20,153 nt of DNA from Verrucomicrobiota bacterium (GTDB lineage Bacteria; Verrucomicrobiota; Verrucomicrobiia; Opitutales; Seribacteraceae): NCBI GenBank assembly GCA_014382645.1, contig JACNJI010000114.1:1-20153 (forward strand). Direction: 5' to 3'. The position numbers were made by a program, and so were the translations under genes. This document shows, one piece after another, positions 8,029 to 14,879 of this stretch. The notes below the pieces were generated by a model. That model was given only the letters and a program-made list of their open reading frames with translations, did no database searches and was not told the origin of the DNA. The stretch's first letter is position 1; each line of letters begins with the position of its first letter.

Positions 8029-9486
8029 TTATTTGGCAGCTACTTTTCCGTTCCCGCCCTCTTCCTGTTTTCCGGAGGAGGCCAGAGCGGCGTTGCGGAG
8101 CATTTTGGTGTCGCGATAGGTGTTCAGGCACTGGATCACCGCAGCAGTACAAAAAACCGGGCTAGTGATGCAGTGATGCCCGCTCCAGCTGCCGTTCGGG
8201 TTCTGGATCTTGTTCAATCGATGGTGCATCTTTTCGTCCCATTTTTCCCATGCTTCTCCTCCTGTGATGACGAGCGATTCGCTCGTCATGAGATAGCTGA
8301 GGTATTCCTCTCCGCCGTTGTTGCCGAAGCCGGTAAGTAGTGCCTCGTCGTTCTGTACTCGAGCTTGTTGGCGTTCGTTTTGGGATACGGATTGGGCCAG
8401 TTTGTCAGCCTTTTCCTGAGCTACGCCGATTTTACGCAGGTTGTCCGCATTCACTTGGGCGTTCTTTTCAAGTTTGCCCTCTTTCTTTGCAGTATCAATC
8501 AAGTCGTGGGCTTCCCAAGTCTCGGCGGCCGTAGCTCGCTGGGCGCTCGCGAATGCATACAATTCGACTCCTGCGGCAGTATCGGCTTTTGCTTTGCCCG
8601 AGGAGGGGTCGATGTTTCCTTTCTGGTTGTCGCGTGCTCGGTCGAGGGCTTTTTGATCCACTTGTTTTCCTGCAACTTGGGCAAGTTCAAGGGCTTGTCC
8701 CGCGAGAGAGGATTGCAGAACAGGAGCCCAACCGCCTCCGCCACTCCAGCTTCCATCTTTTTGCTGGGAACCTTGGATTTTTGCTATGCATTTGTCGATT
8801 GCCTTGTCGACTCGTTTGCGGAGTTTGTCCTTCTTCGGGAATTCGTTCAGCACGCGTGCGAGGTAGCGAGCAGTGAGTGAGGTGTCGACGTAAGCTCCCA
8901 TCTTTGCCTGAGGTTGCGTGCCTGTTAGGTTTGTGATGCGTGGACCTTCCTTGGGTGCTTTCTCTACGACTTTAACGAGGGCTTCGGTTGCCCGACGAAC
9001 GACATCCTTATACTTGCCCTTTTTCGGTGTGTGTCCCGAGCGTACGAATGCCATAGCGGCGAACGAGGTGGTTGCGGGATCGCCCTTCACTGCATGTGGG
9101 TCGCGGACTTGCTGGCTGGAACTAACGCCTGCACCCCATGACCCGTCTTCGTGCTGGGCTTGAGCGAGCCAGTCGAGGGACTTTTCGACGAATTTCGGAG
9201 TGGTTTCCAGTTTGTACTTGTAGTCGCTTTCGATTTTGTCGAGTGCATGGGAAGCATTTTGTTGATCGTTGCTTACTCCGCGAATGCGGGCACCGAAAGA
9301 AGAGCTTTCCTGCAAAAGTTCGACCCGCTCGGATTTGCGGTCAAGTTTCTTCTTCGTTCTATTCGTCTCGATCTGCGGTTTTTCTTCTTTTGCTGTTTGC
9401 AACAGTGAAGCGGGTGAACTTTTGGCCGCTACGAGATGTAAGGCGACCATAGTTGCCAAGCCAATTATTATTGTAGGTTTCTTCAT
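8029..9486 (-). CDS. Exported prenyltransferase/squalene-cyclase-repeat protein with helical charged insert (upstream member of the pair)
   Basis: Started at ATG 9484-9486, the protein has 485 residues. This start has an AAGGAGA ribosome-binding site 8 nt upstream and a clean signal peptide (MKKPTIIIGLATMVALHLVA). An in-frame start 69 nt upstream would place a long hydrophilic tail before the signal peptide and is rejected. Residues 25-95 are charged and probably disordered or helical. Toroid repeat motifs follow: QHEDGSWGAG (111-120), QQKDGSWSGG (241-250) and QNPNGSWSGHH (428-438). Between the second and third repeats lies a long Ala/Lys/Gln-rich helical segment (about 275-385) that resembles a coiled-coil insertion. 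Two Cys and two His cluster near 437-447 (GHHCITSPVFC), a possible but unproven metal site. No cyclase DxDD motif was seen. It probably heads the two-gene unit with the downstream toroid protein. Confidence 0.85.
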   Translation of the reverse strand: MKKPTIIIGLATMVALHLVAAKSSPASLLQTAKEEKPQIETNRTKKKLDRKSERVELLQESSSFGARIRGVSNDQQNASHALDKIESDYKYKLETTPKFVEKSLDWLAQAQHEDGSWGAGVSSSQQVRDPHAVKGDPATTSFAAMAFVRSGHTPKKGKYKDVVRRATEALVKVVEKAPKEGPRITNLTGTQPQAKMGAYVDTSLTARYLARVLNEFPKKDKLRKRVDKAIDKCIAKIQGSQQKDGSWSGGGGWAPVLQSSLAGQALELAQVAGKQVDQKALDRARDNQKGNIDPSSGKAKADTAAGVELYAFASAQRATAAETWEAHDLIDTAKKEGKLEKNAQVNADNLRKIGVAQEKADKLAQSVSQNERQQARVQNDEALLTGFGNNGGEEYLSYLMTSESLVITGGEAWEKWDEKMHHRLNKIQNPNGSWSGHHCITSPVFCTAAVIQCLNTYRDTKMLRNAALASSGKQEEGGNGKVAAK

Positions 9487-9494
9487 CGTGGATA

Positions 9495-9501
9495 TCTCCT
9501 T
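9495..9501 (-). promoter_or_regulatory. Strong ribosome-binding site of the upstream toroid gene
   Basis: On the minus strand the bases read AAGGAGA, 8 nt before the ATG at 9486. This near-consensus Shine-Dalgarno site decides the start in favour of the internal ATG over the longer in-frame alternative. Most other genes in the window show only weak sites, so this gene may be translated comparatively well. Confidence 0.75.
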
Positions 9502-10099
9502 GGTTTTGGGTTCTGAATACGAGTTTATGTAATTAGGATGCGTCAGTCGGCGCATTCTTAGAAACCAGTATGCCGGAACTTTTGGAGAAAGTTGTTCGAG
9601 AGGCGTAAAACGAAGGTCAAAAAAACGTCATGAAAGCTGTCCTTCCATCTTGGCCTTCCTTGGATGTACCACGAAGGTTTTTGGGATGGGGGATTCTATC
9701 TCAATAGTTTGAATCCAAAGTGAACCATTCCCATTTTAGCTTGTCGAAAAAGTATATGGATTTGTCGACTCCTTTCCTCCTCGGAGTCATCCTTATTTGT
9801 GATGCCAAAGCCAACCGGACGCTTCTGATTTATCCGATGTTGGAGTTTAAATAACTTTTTTGGCACCGGCAGTTGTAGTTGGGAGTGATTGATCCTTGGC
9901 CGAATGAAAAAGAGATTCGTTGCAATGCCCATGACACTTTGCGTAGGCTCGAGTTTAGATTGCGAGAAGGTGCTGTCGTACTTTGCTTCTCGGACAGGAA
10001 GGTATTCGAGTTGTCAAGCCATCCATCGGGCAGGGAACATTCGGCAAAGACTGAAATTTTACCAGTGCCGCGATAGTAAGTAATCGACTGAGATTCTGG
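9502..10099. other. Intergenic region with no recognisable gene
   Basis: About 600 nt lie between the malic enzyme end and the toroid pair. They should contain the promoter of the toroid unit. Several overlapping open frames of 64-78 codons occur on both strands (for example 9696-9932 minus and 9889-10083 plus). None has a convincing ribosome-binding site, a known motif, or a frame clearly better than the overlapping ones. The plus-strand frame from ATG 9904 starts with a signal-like MKKRFVAMPMTLCVGSS but has no recognisable body. The stretch may hold a decayed gene. A weak 5-bp inverted repeat (ATGCG/CGCAT) lies at about 9538-9553. No tRNA or other RNA gene was recognised. Confidence 0.4.
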
Positions 10100-11500
10100 T
10101 TATCTTCGACTGACTCCGGAGGCGATTGCAGCTTTCTTTACGGCTCGGGCCACGTTGCGTGCGACTGAACGGTCGAACACGCTAGGTATGATGTAGTCGG
10201 CGCCGAGGTCTTCCGGATCGATGCTGTTGGCGATGGCGTGGGCGGCTGCGAGTTTCATTGCTTCGTTTATTCTTGTGGCCCGAGCATCAAGGGCTCCACG
10301 AAACAGACCGGGGAAACATAGAACGTTGTTGATCTGATTTGGATAATCAGACCGGCCTGTAGCCATGACGGCAACGTGGGGCAAGGCCTCTTCCGGTTTG
10401 ATTTCCGGAGTGGGGTTGCTCATAGCAAAGACAATTGCATTATCGGCCATTCGGCTCACGTCGTCGGCATCGATGACATCTGGGCCAGAAAGCCCCACGA
10501 AGAGGTCGGCATCTTCAATTAGTTGCTGAATCGATCCTTTTAGCTTATCTGGATTTGTTGCTTCGGCATAGGCCTGCTTGGATTCATTCATGTCCTCACG
10601 GCCGACATACAGGGCGCCTTTCCGGTCGAATCCTATGATGTTTTGAACTCCCACATCCTGTATCATTTTAGTACATGCGGTACCTGCGGCACCGACGCCG
10701 GCAACTATGACCTTGAGATCCTTTGCTTTTTTGTTTACGTACTTTAGAGCATTGATGAGAGCCGCCGTCATGACTACTGCCGTGCCATGTTGGTCATCGT
10801 GAAAAACGGGAATGTCGAGCTCTTCCTGCAGGCGTTTCTCAATCTCAAAGCAACGGGGAGCGGAGATGTCTTCCAAGTTCACTCCGCCAAATGTAGGTGC
10901 CACTGCCTTGACGAACTGGATGATTTCATCGGTATCTTTTGTATTGATACACAGAGGGAAGGCATCAACTCCTCCGAATTCCTTAAAAAGCATGGCTTTA
11001 CCTTCCATGACAGGCATGGCGGCCTCCGGGCCGATGTCGCCAAGTCCCAATACTGCCGTTCCGTCTGATACGATCGCTACGGTGTTTTTCTTGATGGTCA
11101 GCTTGTGGGCAAGATCAACATTTTCGTGAATGGCCATGCACACGCGCGCCACACCGGGGGTGTAAACCATGCTGAGTTCGTCACGGGTTTTTACAGACGA
11201 CTTGCAGCCGGTTTCCAATTTGCCACCAAGATGAAGTAGAAACGTACGATCGGAAACATGGATGATTTCAACCCCTTCAATGCTGTTGATGGCTTGCTGA
11301 ATGGCTTCAGCTTGTTCGGGGCCACTGGTATCAATCGTGATATCCCGAATGATGCGACCTTTATTAACTCGAACTATATCAATGGCTCCAGTGTTACCCC
11401 CCAGGTTTCCGACCTCCGTCATGACTTTGGCCAAGAGCCCCGGAGAATGATCGAGCTGCATGCGAATGGTAATTGAATTTGAAGCTGAAGTATGACTCAT
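10100..11500 (-). CDS. Malic enzyme (NAD(P)-dependent) with N-terminal ACT domain
   Basis: An enzyme of 466 residues that oxidatively decarboxylates malate to pyruvate. Residues 9-85 form an ACT domain (SITIRMQLDHSPGLLAKVM), a regulatory ligand-binding fold, suggesting allosteric control; the ligand cannot be read from the sequence. The catalytic part has the malic enzyme signature VYTPGVARVC with Tyr113, the general-base lysine in MEGKAM (Lys168), and metal ligands in VNLEDISAPRCFEIE (Glu210, Asp211) and PVFHDDQHGTAVV (Asp235, Asp236). The dinucleotide-binding loop is VAGVGAAGTA (267-276). The family's usual SNP motif (MSNPTPE) is present further on. It lacks the phosphotransacetylase-like tail of large MaeB proteins. 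Cofactor preference is not decided here. The gene stands alone between two gaps and appears to be a single-gene unit. Confidence 0.95.
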   Translation of the reverse strand: MSHTSASNSITIRMQLDHSPGLLAKVMTEVGNLGGNTGAIDIVRVNKGRIIRDITIDTSGPEQAEAIQQAINSIEGVEIIHVSDRTFLLHLGGKLETGCKSSVKTRDELSMVYTPGVARVCMAIHENVDLAHKLTIKKNTVAIVSDGTAVLGLGDIGPEAAMPVMEGKAMLFKEFGGVDAFPLCINTKDTDEIIQFVKAVAPTFGGVNLEDISAPRCFEIEKRLQEELDIPVFHDDQHGTAVVMTAALINALKYVNKKAKDLKVIVAGVGAAGTACTKMIQDVGVQNIIGFDRKGALYVGREDMNESKQAYAEATNPDKLKGSIQQLIEDADLFVGLSGPDVIDADDVSRMADNAIVFAMSNPTPEIKPEEALPHVAVMATGRSDYPNQINNVLCFPGLFRGALDARATRINEAMKLAAAHAIANSIDPEDLGADYIIPSVFDRSVARNVARAVKKAAIASGVSRR

Positions 11501-11837
11501 GTGTGTTGCTAATGCTTTAAAGGTTTGCTGTTCCGTTGCAGGGGATTACTTGCCATATCAACGAGCCAGTGCTCTTCCTGCCGGTCTGGGGCTTGACTCA
11601 TTTTTTACTGGTTTGCTATAGATGTGGCTAAATTAAATACCTGTGCTCATGTGACCATCCATTGGGTCTAGGGCTTAATGTGAAAAACTGAATAAGTTCA
11701 TACCATCACTCACCTTCGCCCACTTTAAGAAACCTGCGAGTGCTCGAAATCTCCGCTCCTTGTCAGACTGTTAAGCTTCGGTTGGCGTAGGGGAGGGCAC
11801 TTCTTCGGCATCACTGCAGAACTTGTCGAACGATTAA
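11501..11837. other. Intergenic region upstream of the malic enzyme, no recognisable gene
   Basis: This 337-nt gap separates the malic enzyme start from the end of the small DUF1737-like gene; both are on the minus strand. All frames are interrupted by stops and no protein-like sequence, tRNA or clear hairpin terminator was seen. It probably holds the promoter of the malic enzyme gene. Confidence 0.4.
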
Positions 11838-12023
11838 TCATAGCTTAAAGAAAAAATGGGTTTTCTTGACGGTTCTCGCTATGAGCGATTCTGCAACCAA
11901 CGGTTGCCCACCATCTGTTATGGCCTCGTTTACTTTGTCCGCCAATATGGTGCCGGATGTCTCCATGCCGCTGTCGCCCATGAGCCCTCGAGTGGCACCC
12001 TCTGCGATTACCTTGTATGGCAT
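11838..12023 (-). CDS. Small DUF1737-like protein, possibly frameshifted at its 3' end
   Basis: Starting at ATG 12021-12023 (AAAGG site about 10 nt upstream), 61 residues are encoded: MPYKVIAEGATRGLMGDSGM, then ETSGTILADKVNEAITDG. This matches my recollection of DUF1737 proteins, short soluble proteins of unknown function with a YKV start and a conserved VNE..I..GW core. Here the Trp is missing and the tail (GGQPLVAESLIARTV) does not look like the family. One frame over, from about 11910, the sequence reads DGWATVGCRIAHSENRQENP and ends FFL at a TAA (11845-11847), which fits better. A one-base loss near 11905-11914 is therefore suspected. The start lies 29 nt after the lipoprotein gene, so it may be the last gene of the proA-to-lipoprotein block. 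A longer open frame upstream overlaps the lipoprotein gene and is spurious. Confidence 0.65.
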   Translation of the reverse strand: MPYKVIAEGATRGLMGDSGMETSGTILADKVNEAITDGGQPLVAESLIARTVKKTHFFFKL

Positions 12024-12052
12024 GATGGTGTACCTTTGTTGAATCTTGTGAT

Positions 12053-12451
12053 TTAAATTTTTGGATCTGAAGGGCTGAGTATGGGGGTGCCTTTCAACTC
12101 TATGGGAGTGAGTTTTGTTCCTTTGCCTAGAGGGCGCGCCTTGATTCCGGTCACCCTCAAACCCTTCCCCTCGGGTTGCAATTCGAAACGCAGTCTGAAT
12201 GGCTTTTCGGTGGGACCTTCGAAGCTCACCCAAATAGCGTTCTTCCCTAGGATGTGCTCTTCCTTCCACGTCCCTTGCAGCGTATCGGGGAAGTATCCTG
12301 TAATCCGTGCTTTTTTATCCAAGTCCATGTTGATCACGATTTCTTTGCCGTTCACATTGCCCGAGTAGCTCCCATCGAAATCGCTTCCACAGGACAACAG
12401 TAGGACAGTTGCTGCCGGAATGAGGATTTGAGTAAGGGCCCGAAAATTCAT
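12053..12451 (-). CDS. Small lipoprotein of unknown function
   Basis: Starting at ATG 12449-12451 the product has 132 residues. A start 18 nt upstream is also possible and would only lengthen the region before the signal peptide. The signal sequence (MNFRALTQILIPAATVLLLS) ends in the lipobox LLSC, so the mature protein is probably lipid-anchored at Cys21 with SDFDGSYSGNV next. The body alternates short hydrophobic and polar stretches, suggesting a beta-rich fold: KEIVINMDLD, ARITGYFPDTLQGTWKE, WVSFEGP, FRLRFELQPEGKGLRVTGI. I do not recognise the family. The pattern of a central TGYF...LQGTW resembles small beta-sheet lipoproteins, but this is only an impression. It lies about 80 nt behind fxsA and 29 nt ahead of the DUF1737-like gene. 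Confidence 0.8.
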   Translation of the reverse strand: MNFRALTQILIPAATVLLLSCGSDFDGSYSGNVNGKEIVINMDLDKKARITGYFPDTLQGTWKEEHILGKNAIWVSFEGPTEKPFRLRFELQPEGKGLRVTGIKARPLGKGTKLTPIELKGTPILSPSDPKI

Positions 12452-12529
12452 GAATTCAGAAGATAGCATGCTTCTTGCCCATTAGGCTATTACCAATTAA
12501 CCAAAATCTTGGAATGGTAAGGAAGCGTT

Positions 12530-12964
12530 CTAGACGTCGATTACGTCGTCGTCGTGATGGGGGCGATTCTCGGTGCTTCCGGATTGGGCTCTGAAGTCCA
12601 TTTTGGCTTTTGCCGCGAATCGTTCTCGTAGGCGATTGCGAACGTATCTTCTTATACCCGGCATCATTAGGGCGAAGCCGGCAATGTCGGTGAGGAGTCC
12701 GGGCGTGAGCAGTACGAGGCCCCCTATTAGGACGAGGACTCCCTCGATGAGTTCTCCCGCCGGGACTCGTCCGGCTTGGATTTCCCTTTGCATCCTCGAC
12801 AAAATGGAGTGCCCTTGGCTTCTGGCGAGATGGGCACCCCAAAAACCCGTGAGAATGACAAGACCGATGGTCGGAATTGGTCCAACGATCCTTCCCATGC
12901 TTACGAGCAAGTAAAGCTCGATGAGCGGAACGGTGATGAAGAGGATGAGTAGGCGAGCGAACAC
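12530..12964 (-). CDS. fxsA: FxsA family membrane protein
   Basis: A membrane protein of 144 residues. The start is GTG (12962-12964), giving (M)FARLLILFITVPLIELYLL; no better ATG lies upstream. The order of features matches FxsA: a first helix ending in ELYLLV at about residue 22, a glycine-rich second helix (TIGLVILTGFWGAHLA), an amphipathic cytoplasmic segment with QGHSILSRMQREIQAGRVP, then a hydrophobic hairpin EGVLVLIGGLVLLTPGLLTD that is the family's most conserved part. The tail is basic then acidic (HHDDDVIDV). The E. coli homologue reduces F-plasmid exclusion of phage T7, but the ordinary cellular role is not known. It starts 29 nt behind pyrC on the same strand, suggesting co-transcription. 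Confidence 0.93.
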   Translation of the reverse strand: MFARLLILFITVPLIELYLLVSMGRIVGPIPTIGLVILTGFWGAHLARSQGHSILSRMQREIQAGRVPAGELIEGVLVLIGGLVLLTPGLLTDIAGFALMMPGIRRYVRNRLRERFAAKAKMDFRAQSGSTENRPHHDDDVIDV

Positions 12965-12993
12965 GTGGTCGGGTTTTGGGTGGTAACGGAAAG

Positions 12994-14340
12994 CTAGCGC
13001 CGTTCCTTGGCGAATACGACTTGGCGGCCACGAACTTGGTCGCGGACTTGGCCGTCGCGATAGGCGATTTTACCGGAGGCGATGGTGGCGGCAATGCGGG
13101 AGCGAAAGCTTTGGCCATCGAAGGGAGACCATCCGCATTTGGATTGGAGGGTGTTTGGCGTGACGTGGGTTTCGGAGTGGGTGTCGACCAACACGAGATC
13201 GGCCCAGTGCCCTTCGCGGAGGAATCCCCGCTCTTGAATGCCGAACAGGCGGGCGGGTGCGTGGCAGGCTCGCTCCACTATGGTTTCGAGGGTGAAGACG
13301 CCGTCGCGCCAAAGCTCTAGAAGGATTAGCAGCGAGTGTTGAACCAGAGGTAGACCTGATGGAGCTTGAAAGTAGGAGGACTCCTTCTCCTTGAAAGTGT
13401 GAGGCGCGTGGTCGGTTGCGATTACGTCTATCCGACCATCGTTGACTGCCTTGCGGATGGCTTGGCAATCGGAAGGTTTCTTGATGGCGGGGTTGCATTT
13501 CACCAGAGATCCATGGGTGGCGTAGGCGGAGTCGTCGAAGTGAAGGTGATGAACGCAGGCTTCGGCGGTAATGCGTTTTTCGTCAACGGGACCTACTTCG
13601 AAAAGGTCGAGCTCTTCGGCTGTCGTAATATGGAGGACATGCAGTCGGGCGTTGTTTCGGCGAGCCAGTTCTACGGCGAAGGTGGAGGAACGCAAGCAGG
13701 CTTCGCGGGAACGGATTTCGGGGTGGGCGGAGAAGGGAACCTCATCTCCGAGCCGCTCTCGAAAGGCTTTTTCGTTTTCGAGGATGGTAGGAGAATGCTC
13801 GCAGTGAGTGGCGATTGGGGTAGGGGCGTGCCGGAATATTTCCTCCAGCGCGGTTTCATCGTCCACCAGCATGTCGCCCGTGGATGAACCCATAAAGATT
13901 TTTACGCCTGCAATTTCTTCGGGAGGCGCTGTTTTTACATCCTCGATGTTGGTGTTGGTTGCGCCTAGATAAAAGGAGTAGTTGACGGCGGAGTCGCGAG
14001 CGGCGATGGCGAGCTTGTCGCGTATTCGCTCCATCGAGGTGGTGGGTGGCACCACGTTTGGCATCTCCATGAAGGTGGTTACGCCGCCTGCCGCCGCGGC
14101 CCGAGACTCGGAAGCGATGGTGCCTTTGTGGGTGTGGCCGGGTTCCCGAAAATGGACTTGATCGTCGATTAGGCCGGGGAGCAGGTAATGATCTGCGGCA
14201 TCGATCGTTTCGTCTGCCGTGACGGCCGAAAGGTCGCTTTCTATTCGAGAGATACGGCCGTAGCTATCGACTAAAACATCTTGTTCCTCGATTGTGCCTT
14301 CGTTGACGAGTTTGGCTCCGAGAATGAGGAGGCTACCCAT
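12994..14340 (-). CDS. pyrC: Dihydroorotase (class I, DDQVH subgroup)
   Basis: Started at ATG 14338-14340, the protein has 448 residues. Longer in-frame starts overlap the rhodanese gene and are rejected. It catalyses the reversible cyclisation of carbamoyl aspartate to dihydroorotate in pyrimidine synthesis. Amidohydrolase features are seen in order: DDQVHFREPG (59-68), the presumed carboxylated lysine in VKIFMGSSTG (Lys147), histidines in THCEHSP (His179) and LHVLHITTAEE (His237), and the catalytic Asp310 in VIATDHAPHT. The first metal-site motif normally reads HxH; here it is QVH, Gln61 replacing the first His. I recall the same substitution in Bacteroidota-type dihydroorotases, so it is probably a subgroup trait and not damage. 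It follows the rhodanese stop (TAG) after 2 nt, so translation is likely coupled. It could be called pyrC or pyrX by different schemes. Confidence 0.95.
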   Translation of the reverse strand: MGSLLILGAKLVNEGTIEEQDVLVDSYGRISRIESDLSAVTADETIDAADHYLLPGLIDDQVHFREPGHTHKGTIASESRAAAAGGVTTFMEMPNVVPPTTSMERIRDKLAIAARDSAVNYSFYLGATNTNIEDVKTAPPEEIAGVKIFMGSSTGDMLVDDETALEEIFRHAPTPIATHCEHSPTILENEKAFRERLGDEVPFSAHPEIRSREACLRSSTFAVELARRNNARLHVLHITTAEELDLFEVGPVDEKRITAEACVHHLHFDDSAYATHGSLVKCNPAIKKPSDCQAIRKAVNDGRIDVIATDHAPHTFKEKESSYFQAPSGLPLVQHSLLILLELWRDGVFTLETIVERACHAPARLFGIQERGFLREGHWADLVLVDTHSETHVTPNTLQSKCGWSPFDGQSFRSRIAATIASGKIAYRDGQVRDQVRGRQVVFAKERR

Positions 14341-14342
14341 TC

Positions 14343-14879
14343 CTAACGGTTCCAAGGGAAGATAGCGAGTATGCGGGCGAGACCGCAAAACCCGGTTAGA
14401 CCGGAAAAGACTAGGCCTGCTCCAAAAAATGCGGGTGCTGCTAGCCAGCGTATGTCTTCGGAAAAATAGCAGGCTGCAGTACCTGCTATTACGAGAATGC
14501 CGATAGCTATACGAACTTGACGGTCAAGTGGTATGCCTTTTCCACCTGCCCCATCTACGGGCATTCCTTCGTGGCTCCAGTTGTCGAGCCCACCCGTAAG
14601 CAAGTAAATGTTTTCCATGCCTTCCTTCGACAGTTTCTTGGCCGCTTTATCTGCCCTTACTCCTGATTGGCAAGTGATGCATAGGGGGATACCGATTTTC
14701 GAGGTTTTAAGCTGGGCGATCGTTTCGTTGTCGAGCGAGCTGAGCGGAATGTTTTCTGAATCCGCGATTCGTTCTTTACGAAACTCGGCGTGGGAGCGCA
14801 CATCGATTATCCGAACGGCGCCATCAGCAATACGTTGAGCGAGAGCGCGAGGAGAAAAAGTCGAACTTGGAGAGCTCAT
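14343..14879 (-). CDS. Rhodanese-domain protein with YgaP-like membrane tail
   Basis: A protein of 178 residues in two parts. Residues 8-110 are a single rhodanese domain with the CITCQSGVRADKAAKKL active-site loop (catalytic Cys70), preceded by RIIDVRSHAEFRKERI and followed by YLLTGGLDNWSHEGMPV. Residues 118-178 form a DUF2892/YgaP-type membrane hairpin (RQVRIAIGILVIAGTAACYF, then FSGLTGFCGLARILAIFPWN). The layout matches E. coli YgaP, a membrane-attached sulfurtransferase. The start codon follows the proA TAA with no base between, and the TAG ends 2 nt before the pyrC start. Three genes are therefore joined in tight succession, implying translational coupling. No metabolic link between proline, pyrimidine and this enzyme is evident, so the grouping may be simple operon packing. 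Confidence 0.93.
   Translation of the reverse strand: MSSPSSTFSPRALAQRIADGAVRIIDVRSHAEFRKERIADSENIPLSSLDNETIAQLKTSKIGIPLCITCQSGVRADKAAKKLSKEGMENIYLLTGGLDNWSHEGMPVDGAGGKGIPLDRQVRIAIGILVIAGTAACYFSEDIRWLAAPAFFGAGLVFSGLTGFCGLARILAIFPWNR

Noticed and set aside
12456..13118. A 220-codon minus-strand frame spanning the fxsA and pyrC ends
   Set aside because: It overlaps two recognised genes in another frame and has an Arg/Pro/Ser-rich composition typical of out-of-frame reading.
13366..13887. A 173-codon open frame on the plus strand
   Set aside because: Antisense to pyrC; an artefact of base composition in the third codon positions.
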